Positions 7,680 through 16,971 are shown, counted from the first letter of the stretch. The stretch is DNA of 37,507 nucleotides from DASXZH01 sp036502005 (GCA_036502005.1 DASXZH010000061.1:1-37507); one strand, 5' to 3'. A program made the numbers and translations. The notes: generated by a model from the sequence alone, not told the origin.

Positions 7680-10226
7680 ATGCTCTCCGCCTTACTGGTA
7701 CTCGCTGCCGTCGCGCCCACGCAATTCAACTTTTACAGCTACGGCCCCTACGATCCGGGCGTGCCCAAACCGGAAGCCATTCTCGGTTACGGTCCAGGCG
7801 AGAAAGAATCTACTTACTTCCAACAGGAAGAAGTGGTCAAAGCGGAGGCCGAGCACGCCAAAGACCGAGTTGTCTACATACGCTACGGCACAAGCACAGA
7901 GGGACGGCCGTTAAGAGTCCTCGCCATCAGCTCCCCGGAGAACATTCGGAACCTAGAGGCCATTAGAAAGGATATTGCCGCTCTGGCCAGCGGAGCCAGC
8001 ACCAAAACAGAGGAGATCACAAAGCACTCGCCTGCCATCATTTGGATCAACGAATGCATCCACGGCGATGAACCAGCCTCGTTTGAAGCCTCTATGTGGC
8101 TGCTTTATAATCTAGCCGCCTCGCGAAATACCCAAATAACAACCTTCCTTAAGAACACAGTCGTTATCCTTAACCCCTGCTACAACACGGATGGGCACGA
8201 GCGATTTGTCGTTTGGTACAACTCGGTAGCCACTGGAAGCGCTTCGCCCGACGCGCCGGAGCAGCACGAACCAAGAAACACTTATGGACGCCTAAACCAC
8301 TACCGATTCGATATGAACCGAGACCGAATCGCCATGTCTCAGGCCGAAACGAAGCAGGAAGTGGCGGAATACCTAAAGTGGAATCCGCAGGTTTATGTAG
8401 ACCAGCACGGCCAGGTGAGCACCTACTTCTTCCCTCCCGCTTCGCTCTCAGTAAATGCAAACGTTGACCGGGACCGGTACAACAAGTGGGCCGATATATT
8501 TGGCCACGCGGCCGGGGCTGCTTTCGACCAGCAGGGCTTTTCTTACTACATTAAAGATGTGTTCGATCTTTACTATCCTGGCTATTTGGATAGCTGGACG
8601 ACCCTAAACGGCGCGATTGGAATGACCAACGAAACCGACGGCGGCCACAGCATTCGTTCCATGCGGGAAGATGGCAGTACGGCTACTCTGCGTGGTTCAA
8701 TGGCGCGGCATTTTACGGCTTCGTTGGCTTATATCTCGGCTACTTCGCTGCATCGGGAAGAGTTGCTGAGGGCTTACGCCAAGTTCAAATTGGATTCGAT
8801 GAACACCCAAATTGGGAGGTACAAGTTCTTGACGTTGTGGTCCAAGAATCAAGTTGACATCGACCGGCTTCAGAAGCAAGTAGAAAGCGAGGGTGTCCAG
8901 TGCCTCCGGTGCTCTCCCGGAGCATATTTGAAGTTTCACGATGGGCTAGATCTTTGGACCGGCAAGCCTATAAACGCACTAGATGTCCAGACGAACTACC
9001 TTAGCATTCCATTGGGGCAGCCGCAAGGGCACCTAGTCAAATCGTTATTTGATCCAGCCGCGGATTTCGAGCCTGCATTCTTGAAGGAGCAGATTCGGCG
9101 AAAGGCTCTAGCGGATGGCGAAGAAAAGTATCCGGGAGCAGATTCGGCAGAGTTTTATGACTTCACGGGATGGAATCCCGCGTTTGCGGCAAACGTAAAT
9201 GGCGTTCTAACGGAGGTGGATCCGGTTCAGATGGAGCTAATCTTTATGGGCCATGATTTTGGCAGAACGAGGCAAAAGCCAACAGTTGGATATATTTCGC
9301 CGCCAAGCGAAATGGCTAGCTTGACCACTGCCGATTTGCTCAAACGAGGCGTTCACATCGACGTGACTACCCAGCAAATGGGCGATCCTCTCTATCCGGC
9401 AGGCTCTTTTATTATCTTCAGAGACCGGAACCAGGACAACCTGGATGAGGAGATAGAATCGGCTGAAAAAGAGCGTGGGTCTCATCCTTTTCAGTTCCTG
9501 GAGACCAGTTATCCCACTTCCGGACGCCAGGGTGCGGGCTCAGAATCGGTACACGGCATCTCTAAAGTTAAGATCGGAGTTCTGTTCGGCGACGACGCTT
9601 CGCCGACCCAATACTCGGGGATCTGGTTCGCGATGGATCACACGTTCCACCTTCCCTACACACCCCTCACCAAGTCGGCTTTAGGCGGAGACCTATCCGA
9701 ATACTCCTGCATCATCTTTCCACGGGGCCAATATCAAATCACCGATAAAGTAAAAGACTGGATCAGTTCCGGCGGCTGCGCCGTAGTTCTCGGCGCGCAA
9801 AACTGGGCCGTAGCTGACTATGCGCACCTAGAAGCAGTCAAAGGCCAGGTCGGCGAACTGCCTGGCTCTCTCTTCCGTGCAGAACTAAACCCACGCAGCT
9901 TCCTATCCTATGGCTACGCCCCACACGAAGGAGCGGACAAGACCGAAATGGCGGTGTTGGTGGAAGGAGATACTTTCTACAAAGCTAAAGCCGAAGGCGG
10001 CGGAGCGGTTACAATGTCGAAAGACGAGGACGCCAAAAAGCTACTTTCGGGATGGGAGTGGCCCGACGACACGGAGAAAAATCTAGCAGGCACGGTTTGG
10101 GTTCACGATCAGCCGGTTGGCCGGGGACATGTGATTATCTTCATGCACGATCCCACCGACCGCGCAATGTGGCCGGGCTTCAACAAGATGCTGCTGAACG
10201 CGATCCTGCTTGGGCCAAACAAATAG
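7680..10226 (+). CDS. M14 family zinc carboxypeptidase, large exported form
   Basis: 848 residues. A short hydrophobic N-terminus suggests export. Residues of about 40-360 form the M14 domain. The zinc ligands are His128 and Glu131 in IHGDE, and His243 in DQHGQ. The catalytic glutamate is probably Glu318 in TNETDGG. NPCYNTDGHE (near residues 170-180) and the MNRDR stretch (near 218) fit the substrate-binding segments of the family. The C-terminal half (about 530-848) has a class I glutamine-amidotransferase-like architecture, common in this M14 subgroup, but no nucleophile is evident. It starts 12 nt after phhB and may share its transcript. It probably trims C-terminal residues from exogenous peptides. 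Complete. Confidence 0.9.
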   Translation: MLSALLVLAAVAPTQFNFYSYGPYDPGVPKPEAILGYGPGEKESTYFQQEEVVKAEAEHAKDRVVYIRYGTSTEGRPLRVLAISSPENIRNLEAIRKDIAALASGASTKTEEITKHSPAIIWINECIHGDEPASFEASMWLLYNLAASRNTQITTFLKNTVVILNPCYNTDGHERFVVWYNSVATGSASPDAPEQHEPRNTYGRLNHYRFDMNRDRIAMSQAETKQEVAEYLKWNPQVYVDQHGQVSTYFFPPASLSVNANVDRDRYNKWADIFGHAAGAAFDQQGFSYYIKDVFDLYYPGYLDSWTTLNGAIGMTNETDGGHSIRSMREDGSTATLRGSMARHFTASLAYISATSLHREELLRAYAKFKLDSMNTQIGRYKFLTLWSKNQVDIDRLQKQVESEGVQCLRCSPGAYLKFHDGLDLWTGKPINALDVQTNYLSIPLGQPQGHLVKSLFDPAADFEPAFLKEQIRRKALADGEEKYPGADSAEFYDFTGWNPAFAANVNGVLTEVDPVQMELIFMGHDFGRTRQKPTVGYISPPSEMASLTTADLLKRGVHIDVTTQQMGDPLYPAGSFIIFRDRNQDNLDEEIESAEKERGSHPFQFLETSYPTSGRQGAGSESVHGISKVKIGVLFGDDASPTQYSGIWFAMDHTFHLPYTPLTKSALGGDLSEYSCIIFPRGQYQITDKVKDWISSGGCAVVLGAQNWAVADYAHLEAVKGQVGELPGSLFRAELNPRSFLSYGYAPHEGADKTEMAVLVEGDTFYKAKAEGGGAVTMSKDEDAKKLLSGWEWPDDTEKNLAGTVWVHDQPVGRGHVIIFMHDPTDRAMWPGFNKMLLNAILLGPNK

Positions 10227-10304
10227 TGATCTCTCGCGAAGCTGTGGAGTGTGTGCATCCTGAGCTTAGGATACTGAATCGACCGCTCGGGTAAACAACA
10301 CGCA

Positions 10305-11282
10305 ATGAATCCGCGCCCACAAACGAAGCCGACTGAGGACAGCACTCTTGTCTGCGGCTATCCTGCAGGCTGCGGGGTTCTGATACTGATGTTTGGCCTG
10401 GTATTCATAATTGCGGGCGCCTTCGTCAGTGCAAAACATGCATCCATTCCATTCAAAGTGAACGGCCAACTGCAAGGCCCGACTCCAGCCTGGTTCGGCT
10501 TAATCTTCATCGTTCCTGGCCTGGCTATGTCAGCTTTCGCGATCTATCAGTTCATGGTGTCAAAGCGCGAGACAATCCGTGTTGGCGCTAACTCGATCAC
10601 CTGGACGGGCTACGACGGGAAGGTTAAACTCCAATCCACCTTTGACGATGTCTTGCCTGGCACATTCGCGGTGAGCAACTCTAATAAAGGTCAAGTCAGC
10701 GCATACGAAGTCTTGACTCGTCAAGGGCGATTGAAATGGTCAACCCAGATCGACTACTGCGATAGGCTCGTATCCCTCTTTAAGGATTTATCTTCGCATC
10801 CAAAAGCTCAGGGAGAAACAGAAACGGTTGCGCCAGAGCAAGCTGATTTCACGTGCAGTTACCCGCCAGGTCCTGCATTTGGTCCCCTCGCCTTTGGAAC
10901 GGTTATGGTTGCGGTTGCTTTTGCGATGGCCTTTATCCAGCCTCTTGCATTGAGCGGCGGCGCGATTTTTTCCATTCCCGAGGGCCTCCTTGGTGGTTTC
11001 ATCCTCTGGAGTGGGATCAGCACCTTAGCATCAGCCAAGAATGAGACCATTTCAGTTCGGCAGGGACGAATCGTCTGGATCGGCCCATTTGGAAAGACGC
11101 TGCTTGACTGCGCGGTAACCGATGTCGAGCCGAAGAGCTATTCTGTCGTAAAATACAACTCGGGCAAAGTTCGTAATTACGGCCTGAGAACTTCAAAGGG
11201 TGAACTAAAATGGGAGCCGGATCTGAACAACATCAATCTGCTGAGCGAGTTGGCTGATACCCTGGCGGGTCCGCCGGTTTAA
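10305..11282 (+). CDS. Internally duplicated membrane protein of unknown function
   Basis: 325 residues; I do not recognise a named family. The protein is two copies of one unit: a Cys-Gly-Tyr-Pro or Cys-Ser-Tyr-Pro start, two membrane helices, then a soluble beta-rich segment. Copy 1 spans about 14-165 and copy 2 about 181-320. Matching segments are KRETIRVGANSITWTGYDG versus KNETISVRQGRIVWIGPFG, and VLTRQGRLKWS versus LRTSKGELKWE. Four membrane helices are predicted in total. The soluble parts resemble small PH-like or bacterial membrane-flanking domains, but this is only an impression. It is convergent with the asparaginase gene and overlaps its stop by 4 bp. Confidence 0.75.
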   Translation: MNPRPQTKPTEDSTLVCGYPAGCGVLILMFGLVFIIAGAFVSAKHASIPFKVNGQLQGPTPAWFGLIFIVPGLAMSAFAIYQFMVSKRETIRVGANSITWTGYDGKVKLQSTFDDVLPGTFAVSNSNKGQVSAYEVLTRQGRLKWSTQIDYCDRLVSLFKDLSSHPKAQGETETVAPEQADFTCSYPPGPAFGPLAFGTVMVAVAFAMAFIQPLALSGGAIFSIPEGLLGGFILWSGISTLASAKNETISVRQGRIVWIGPFGKTLLDCAVTDVEPKSYSVVKYNSGKVRNYGLRTSKGELKWEPDLNNINLLSELADTLAGPPV

Positions 11283-12166
11283 TCCAGTACGCCCTTATAA
11301 ACCTTCAGCTCAATCTCGCCATCCCGGCAAACCCAAAGCGGAAACTCGCCCTTGGTGTTGGCCGCGCCAAAGTTGCCCTTATTATCCATGGCGAAAACCA
11401 CGCACGCCATTTCGTGCGAGTTGGGCTGCCTACGCAGCATCTGCTTGATGACTTGGTCGCAAGCTTCCTGAGGCGAACTGCCAGTTCGCATGAACTCAAC
11501 CGCCCTAAAGGAAACCACGCCCTTCCATAGTTCTTCGCCCCATCCGGTAGCGCCCGCACAACCGATTTCATCGTCCGCGTAGATTCCCGCCCCAATAATG
11601 GGCGAATCTCCTACGCGGCCGGGCAGTTTCCAGCTTAAACCGCTGGTGGAACTCGCGGCCACCACGTGTCCCGGCGATTCCCATCCGAGCATAGTGACGG
11701 TGTCGCCGTAATGCTCGGTCGCGGAGTGGACGTATTCCTTTTCGATCTCAACGGGGTCTTTCTTCCACTCGTCGTAGCGACGAATGTTGTCCGGGGTCAT
11801 TAGGTTTTGCGGTTCGAACCCCTGGGACATGGCAAACCTTCTAGCCTGCTCTCCCGCCAGCATCACATGAGGAGTGTTTTCAAGGACCCTTCTGGCAACT
11901 GAGATGGCAGGGACGATTCCGCGCAATCCACAAACAGCGCCAGCGTTGAGGTCTGTGCCATCCATCATGGACGCGTCAAGTTCGAGTTCGCCGTCAGAGT
12001 TTGGCAAAGCGCCGAGGCCGATGGCTAGCTGTTCCGGGTCGAGCTCGGCGGCAGTGAGGCCTTTCTCGAGTGAAGTGCGAAGATCCGCGCCACCGTCTCG
12101 GGCTTTCCAGGCGGCATCGATTGTGACTTTGCCCGGCTCCCGCCAGGTCGCTAGAAGTGTCGTCAT
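11279..12166 (-). CDS. N4-(beta-N-acetylglucosaminyl)-L-asparaginase / isoaspartyl-peptidase family Ntn-hydrolase
   Basis: 295 residues from the ATG at 12166. Ntn-hydrolase of the asparaginase-2 (T2) family. These enzymes cleave themselves before a threonine that becomes the nucleophile; here it is Thr156 in YGDTVTMLG. The substrate/glycine loop is also clear: GDSPIIGAGIYADDEIGCAGATGWGE. The pattern is closest to glycosylasparaginases, which remove the sugar chain from Asn-linked glycopeptides. Plain isoaspartyl-peptidase activity is possible. An upstream in-frame ATG at 12196 would add 10 residues encoded in the intergenic word repeat, so I prefer 12166. No signal peptide is seen. Confidence 0.88.
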   Translation of the reverse strand: MTTLLATWREPGKVTIDAAWKARDGGADLRTSLEKGLTAAELDPEQLAIGLGALPNSDGELELDASMMDGTDLNAGAVCGLRGIVPAISVARRVLENTPHVMLAGEQARRFAMSQGFEPQNLMTPDNIRRYDEWKKDPVEIEKEYVHSATEHYGDTVTMLGWESPGHVVAASSTSGLSWKLPGRVGDSPIIGAGIYADDEIGCAGATGWGEELWKGVVSFRAVEFMRTGSSPQEACDQVIKQMLRRQPNSHEMACVVFAMDNKGNFGAANTKGEFPLWVCRDGEIELKVYKGVLD

Positions 12167-12186
12167 TGAGCGTGAATAGGATACCG

Positions 12187-12374
12187 GATGCAGCATTCGG
12201 CCCTCGGTATTCGGCCTTAGGGACGGACAGGGCAGCGACGAACCAGGATTTCCTGATTGCCTCGAAACCTACAGACTAATGCCCTAGGGTCGAACGTCCA
12301 TTTTCCCCTAAGGCCCAATGCCGAACGCCGAAGGCCAGCCCCGCCGAATACCGAGGACCCACGGCCTTCTTCCC
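12187..12374. repeat. Inverted word-repeat array between the asparaginase gene and selB
   Basis: Repeats of words such as TTCGGCC and CCGAATGCCGAA. CCTCGGTATTCGGC (12202-12215) is a perfect inverted match to GCCGAATACCGAGG (12343-12356). CGGCCTTAGGG near 12212 is mirrored by CCCTAAGGCC at 12307-12316. The left and right halves therefore run in opposite directions between divergent genes, and the transcript could fold into a long hairpin. Confidence 0.75.
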
Positions 12375-12391
12375 CGGGGTACCTTCAATCC

Positions 12392-14233
12392 ATGCCCAAG
12401 CTGATCGGCACTGCTGGACACGTCGATCATGGCAAGACGACTCTCATCCACGCCCTGACGGGCGTGGATACGGACCGATTCCCGGAAGAAAAAGCCCGTG
12501 GAATGACGATTGATATCGGCTTCGCCCACCTCGATCTTCCCGAGGTGGGCCGGGTCTCGATTGTGGATGTTCCCGGCCATGAACGGTTCATTCGCAATAT
12601 GCTGGCGGGCGCGTTGGGGATAGATTTGGCCCTTCTGTGTGTGGCAGCAGACGAGGGAGTGAAGCCACAAACAAAGGAACACCTCCAAATCTTGGAGCTC
12701 CTACCCGTTCACGAGATGGTGATCGCCCTTACCCGCGCCGATCTTGCCGACGAAATTACGAGGCAACTCGCAAAGGAAGAGGTCGAAGAGCTCCTATCCA
12801 AGACCAAGTTCAAGAGCGCGCCTATTGTTGAAGTCTCCGCAGTTACCGGCGAAGGAATTGAAACCCTCAAGAAAATGCTCCAGGCCGCGCTCAAAACAGA
12901 AGAAAAAGAAAGACAGGGGCTCTGGTATTTGCCTATAGACCGCGCTTTCAGCGCCAAAGGGCATGGAGTTGTGGTTACGGGAACGCTTGCCCGCGGTGAG
13001 GTCCAAGTAGGCGATAAGGCATTTATCGAACCAGGCCATCTCGAAACCCGAGTTAGGGGTATGCAGATCCACGGCGAGGAAACAACTCTTGCCGAACCCG
13101 GCGTTAGAACTGCGCTTAACTTGGGCGGATTGAAGCTGGAACAACTTCACCGAGGGCAGTCAATTGGCGCGCAAGATTCGTTGTTTGAAACCAAGATATT
13201 GGACGCGGTCATCAGATGGGTCGATCAACCTAAACACGCGCAGCGCGTGAGAGCCCATATTGGGACGGAGGAGACCATTGGCAAAATCTTCCTGAACGAC
13301 GAGAACGAAGAGTTGATTCAGCTAAGGCTAGAAACGCCGGTTGCCTGCGCAAAAGATCAGCCACTCATCCTTAGGCGGTACAGTCCTCCTAGCCTTCTTG
13401 GTGGAGGGTACATTTCCATTCCGCAGGCTCACGTGAGGCGCAAGTCCGAAAAGGCCACCATAACCATAGGAGCAACTATCGAAGATTCCATTCTCGCCGC
13501 CATTGAACAACACCCGCACGGCGTTAAGACCGAAGAAATATGCCGTGTGCTGGGGCAAACGCCACAGCAGTTGGGCGACCGCATTGAGTTCCTTGCCGAT
13601 CGAGGCAAGATCGTAGGCTTCGCAGGAATCTGGTTTACAACCGGGCACTTTGAGGCGGCTAGGAATAACTTGCTGGAAAAGCTGGACGAGCTTCACACCG
13701 AGAATCCAACCAAAGCCTGGACGCCCAGGGAGTTGGTTGTTACCCGTGCTGGGTTCAAATGGAGCGGCAAGCCCTTGGATCGTATTATCTCGGCTATTGC
13801 AGAAGATGGTCTCATCGGTCAGAACGGAACGTTTATCCGGAGTTCGGATTTCAAGCTTCAGTTATCCGCCAAGCAAATCGCGTTTCTGGGGCGGGTTTTG
13901 AATGTCTTGAATAAGAGCGGCACCAACTCTCCTTCCCCATCCGAACTCACCCGCGAGTTGCACGTTCCGCAACAAGCCACCGATGAGATCATCAAACTCG
14001 GCATGCAGGCGGGGGAGATCGTTCGGGTGGCGGAGGATCTGTATTATTCTCAGCATCAGATAGAAGAGATAAAGGTCGGGATCAAAACTAAGTTTGGGTC
14101 GAAGCATTTTGCCGCTTCGGAGTTTAGGGATGCTTTTGATTCCAGCCGTCGCTATGTGATTCCCCTGTTGGAGTACCTGGACTCAGCCGGATTTACGCTC
14201 AGGGTGGGAGACAAGAGGGTTGTGAGAAGCTAA
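12392..14233 (+). CDS. selB: Selenocysteine-specific elongation factor SelB
   Basis: 613 residues. SelB brings Sec-tRNA to the ribosome at UGA codons marked by a SECIS hairpin. GTPase motifs: GHVDHGKT (9-16), DVPGH (59-63), and TRAD in place of the usual NKxD. EF-Tu-like domains 2 and 3 follow to about residue 330. The C-terminal 280 residues are winged-helix modules (for example EDSILAAIEQHPHGVKTEEICRVL), the SECIS-binding part that separates SelB from EF-Tu. The open frame extends 45 codons further upstream, but that stretch is translated repeat. The Met at 12392 begins MPKLIGTAGHVDHGKT, the expected SelB start. I did not find selA, selC or selD in this window. Confidence 0.95.
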   Translation: MPKLIGTAGHVDHGKTTLIHALTGVDTDRFPEEKARGMTIDIGFAHLDLPEVGRVSIVDVPGHERFIRNMLAGALGIDLALLCVAADEGVKPQTKEHLQILELLPVHEMVIALTRADLADEITRQLAKEEVEELLSKTKFKSAPIVEVSAVTGEGIETLKKMLQAALKTEEKERQGLWYLPIDRAFSAKGHGVVVTGTLARGEVQVGDKAFIEPGHLETRVRGMQIHGEETTLAEPGVRTALNLGGLKLEQLHRGQSIGAQDSLFETKILDAVIRWVDQPKHAQRVRAHIGTEETIGKIFLNDENEELIQLRLETPVACAKDQPLILRRYSPPSLLGGGYISIPQAHVRRKSEKATITIGATIEDSILAAIEQHPHGVKTEEICRVLGQTPQQLGDRIEFLADRGKIVGFAGIWFTTGHFEAARNNLLEKLDELHTENPTKAWTPRELVVTRAGFKWSGKPLDRIISAIAEDGLIGQNGTFIRSSDFKLQLSAKQIAFLGRVLNVLNKSGTNSPSPSELTRELHVPQQATDEIIKLGMQAGEIVRVAEDLYYSQHQIEEIKVGIKTKFGSKHFAASEFRDAFDSSRRYVIPLLEYLDSAGFTLRVGDKRVVRS

Positions 14234-14284
14234 AGTCATCATCCAACTACTTGCATTTTAGTAGGGGTAGGTCCATACTCAGTC

Positions 14285-16450
14285 ATGGGTTCCTTGAAAT
14301 TTTTGCTATCAAATCTGCTGATGGTTGGCGGCCTCACAACCGCTGCCCTGGGAGGTCAAAAGACCATAGACTTTTACTCCCCGGCTGCCACCGTGCCACA
14401 TATATTGAAGGCGCTGCGCGCTTACACAGAAAAGGATCTGATCTGTGACCCCGGGCTGGCTAACCAAGTTCTGGTCGTTGACGTGCACAATGTTGCGGTT
14501 AGCGAACTAATCCGCCGCATCGCGGAAACCCTGAAAGCAGAGTGGAAAGACACCCGCGAAGGAAAGCTTCTCATCCGCACGAGGACGAAAACCAAGAGCC
14601 TTGCCGACCACGAGAAAGACTTGCGCAAGAAAAGCTTGCAGGATTTTATCGACAAGGAAAGAGCCAAAACCGCCGCGTTCATGACTTACGACGACGACAC
14701 TGCTTCTCAAGCGCTTAAGCGAGGACTTGATTTCGAATCGCCCAACAACAAAGATAGGTCCTATGCGGGGTACCAGAAAATCCAGAACGACAATCCGGCC
14801 GGTCGTCTTTTAGAAAGAATCATCGCCGGACTTTCCGCCGACGATTTAGCGGCCATGGAACCGACGGAAAGACTTGTTCTTACAAATGATCCTACTCCCG
14901 CCCAGAAAGCTCTGCCTTCAGAAGCCGCTTCCGCCCTTGAGAGTTTTGCATCGGAACAAGCAACCTACGCGGAGACGATCTCTACACAGAGCCCTCAGTA
15001 CGCGAACATGCGCCTTGATGACTTTGGCATCTACTCTCCGGACCAGGAGCCGATTCATCCTTTCGGGCCTCTGGTATCCAATCCGCAATATCTTTTCTTG
15101 GTGGTTAAGCGGGCAGGGTATCAAAACCAGTGGGGCAACTTTTTAGACCAATATAACTTCACCCTCTTCGTTTCAGATGGCAAGGGGTTGTTACTCAGCC
15201 GCTCCGAAATTTCTACCCAACTGGCAAACTCAACCTCCAAACCCGATCCAGCGCTAATGACAGTCGACGGCAATATCGAGTTTTCCGCTTTGAGCCAGGA
15301 GTTGGGAAAGGCGTTTACAAGCGGCATGTCTCGGAGCCCTAAGGGCGTCGTTCTTAGCGATTCGACAAAAGCGATCCTAAAAGCGCCAGATGTTCATGAT
15401 CCGCTTGAGATAGCCGTCACCGACTGCTTTAAGAGCCTCGCCGAAAGTGAAAAGCTTAACCTGATCGCAAATCCTCCCGACCTGATGTTGGAACCAGCCG
15501 CATTATTGGCGACTCAAACTACCCCAATCAAACAGTTTGTCGGACTCACGCACGAAATGGGGCTTGATCTAAAGCAGGATTCTGGATGGCTAGAAGCAAC
15601 TCCAACCACACCACTCGAAACGGCAAAATGTCAGGTTGATCGCTCCGCCCTTCGAAATCTTCTTGATGGAATAAACGAAGAACATCGCCTATCGCTCGAC
15701 AATCTTGCCACGTTCATTACCCACACAGACTGCACGTTCGAACAGGCACTCGCTCCAATTTATCTGGGGTTGGTTCACCCAAATTTCTTGGTCGGTTTGG
15801 GCGATCAAGGCTCTTTTGATAGTCGCGCACTGCGAATATTCGGGCTGTTGACGTATGAACAGAAACAGGCCCTCGCAAATGGCCGGGCTCTTCTGTATGA
15901 GAACTTGTCGCCCGATGTGCAGGAGCAGCTTACGGCATTCCTGTATTGGGTGCAAAAGCCCCGTCTAAGGCTCAAGAAGGGTGATCTAGGATATTCGCCC
16001 GATGCGCCGCTTCTAACTGGCGTAGCGAGGGATCCGACGGTATGCGACGGCAATGGAATTCCTGGTGCCGCAACCCTCGCCGGCGCTCCCACGGATACTC
16101 CGATTGTCCTTGGCGCCGGCGACGGCCCCAATATGTCCTCGCCAGACATTCAAAGCGCGGACGAGTTGGGAACGAACCTTTGGTATCACAAGAACAAGCT
16201 CAATAATGGGCAATGGAACGTGCCAAACAAGTTCTGGCTAGGCGTTAGAAGACGGTGGAACTTGCGCTTTACCTACTATCCGAACCTTTACTTCGAAATG
16301 CAGCTCGATGATATCACTTACGATCCAAGCCAGTCTCTTTCTTTCAATCAACTGCCCAAGGATTTTTTGGATAAAGTCGAAGCATCGGAAAGCAGATATG
16401 GTCCGTCTCCCGAGCCACAGCCGTCGACGCAACCGCCGTCACAGCCGTAA
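14285..16450 (+). CDS. Exported protein of unknown function with an STN-like N-terminal domain
   Basis: 721 residues; not recognised. A signal peptide or membrane anchor covers residues of about 1-24 (MGSLKFLLSNLLMVGGLTTAALGG). Residues of about 30-100 (HILKALRAYTEKDLICDPGL, then VSELIRRIAETL) look like a secretin/TonB short N-terminal (STN) domain. There is no secretin pore or TonB-barrel domain behind it. The middle is charged and helical; the C-terminal 100 residues include a Gly/Ala/Pro-rich segment and end in a PEPQPSTQPPSQP tail. Similar long exported proteins with an STN-like start are common in some environmental phyla. It lies 51 bp downstream of selB on the same strand, with no clear functional link. 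Confidence 0.7.
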   Translation: MGSLKFLLSNLLMVGGLTTAALGGQKTIDFYSPAATVPHILKALRAYTEKDLICDPGLANQVLVVDVHNVAVSELIRRIAETLKAEWKDTREGKLLIRTRTKTKSLADHEKDLRKKSLQDFIDKERAKTAAFMTYDDDTASQALKRGLDFESPNNKDRSYAGYQKIQNDNPAGRLLERIIAGLSADDLAAMEPTERLVLTNDPTPAQKALPSEAASALESFASEQATYAETISTQSPQYANMRLDDFGIYSPDQEPIHPFGPLVSNPQYLFLVVKRAGYQNQWGNFLDQYNFTLFVSDGKGLLLSRSEISTQLANSTSKPDPALMTVDGNIEFSALSQELGKAFTSGMSRSPKGVVLSDSTKAILKAPDVHDPLEIAVTDCFKSLAESEKLNLIANPPDLMLEPAALLATQTTPIKQFVGLTHEMGLDLKQDSGWLEATPTTPLETAKCQVDRSALRNLLDGINEEHRLSLDNLATFITHTDCTFEQALAPIYLGLVHPNFLVGLGDQGSFDSRALRIFGLLTYEQKQALANGRALLYENLSPDVQEQLTAFLYWVQKPRLRLKKGDLGYSPDAPLLTGVARDPTVCDGNGIPGAATLAGAPTDTPIVLGAGDGPNMSSPDIQSADELGTNLWYHKNKLNNGQWNVPNKFWLGVRRRWNLRFTYYPNLYFEMQLDDITYDPSQSLSFNQLPKDFLDKVEASESRYGPSPEPQPSTQPPSQP

Positions 16451-16667
16451 TGAGTGAGCGAGGGAGGTCGCGTCTGACTAATACATCGTTCCTGGAAATG
16501 AAGGTGAAAACGAGGCTCCGGTACGCATAGTCTCGCTCCGAGGGGGGCCAGTCGAAGGGAAAAAAGAAGCGGATCAGCCAGGTGCGCAAAAAAAGGGTTG
16601 TTCAACTGTAAAGCTGAACAACCTTATAAAGAGTGGGACGGGCGAAACCCGCCGGATAAACCCTAAA
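16451..16667. other. Intergenic region between convergent genes, holding the flgM terminator
   Basis: 217 bp between the end of the STN-like gene and the end of the flgM-like gene. No gene is seen. The right part carries the terminator annotated separately. Confidence 0.5.
16587..16623 (-). terminator. Intrinsic terminator downstream of the flgM-like gene
   Basis: On the minus strand, GGTTGTTCA pairs with TGAACAACC (16615-16623 and 16596-16604), extended inside by AG/CT next to a mismatch, with a GTAA/TTAC loop. Seven T residues follow immediately (the A-run at 16588-16594 on the plus strand). It lies 45 bp beyond the flgM stop, in the right orientation. Confidence 0.88.
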
Positions 16668-16943
16668 CTACTTGACGCTGTCGGCGATGGCCCTGCGGAT
16701 CATCGCATCAGCGATGGCATCACCACTTGGATTGTACGTCCCCGCTTCGATCATCGCTTTGACTTCAGCAATGCGGTCCTCGCGGTCCGGCATGTTGACG
16801 ACTTCTTTGGTGACCTTCGCAATGAGGGGACCATCGGTAGGACGGGGAGAAGGCTCCATTTCAAGATCCATCTCCTGTATCTCGTCAACTAGGGCCTCTC
16901 TCTGGCTTAAAACTTTCTTTACTTGTTCGTCTGATATTCGCAT
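16668..16943 (-). CDS. flgM: FlgM-like negative regulator of flagellin synthesis (anti-sigma-28)
   Basis: 91 residues, the size of FlgM. FlgM binds the flagellar sigma factor FliA (sigma-28) and holds it inactive until the hook-basal body is finished and FlgM is secreted. The N-terminal half is polar and helical (VSQRE/EIQEMDLEME). The C-terminal half carries the FlgM pattern REDRIAEVKAMIEAGTYNPS followed by a DAIADAMIRRAIAD helix. The start is strongly supported by AAGGAG at 16950-16955, six bases before the ATG. The leader holds a c-di-GMP-type riboswitch and the SD sits in a small hairpin. A FliA-like promoter lies upstream and an intrinsic terminator follows, so the gene is probably monocistronic. 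No other flagellar gene is in the window. Confidence 0.85.
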   Translation of the reverse strand: MRISDEQVKKVLSQREALVDEIQEMDLEMEPSPRPTDGPLIAKVTKEVVNMPDREDRIAEVKAMIEAGTYNPSGDAIADAMIRRAIADSVK

Positions 16944-16957
16944 CTAAGTCTCCTTAG
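16944..16957 (-). promoter_or_regulatory. Small hairpin sequestering the flgM Shine-Dalgarno
   Basis: Reading on the minus strand, CTAAG (16957-16953), GAGA loop, CTTAG (16948-16944) form a 5-bp hairpin that ends directly at the start codon. The Shine-Dalgarno AAGGAG lies partly in the stem and partly in the loop. The aptamer ends only 14 nt upstream of this hairpin. This suggests, but does not prove, that ligand binding acts on translation initiation. Confidence 0.6.
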
Positions 16958-16971
16958 GACCGCGCTTTTCA

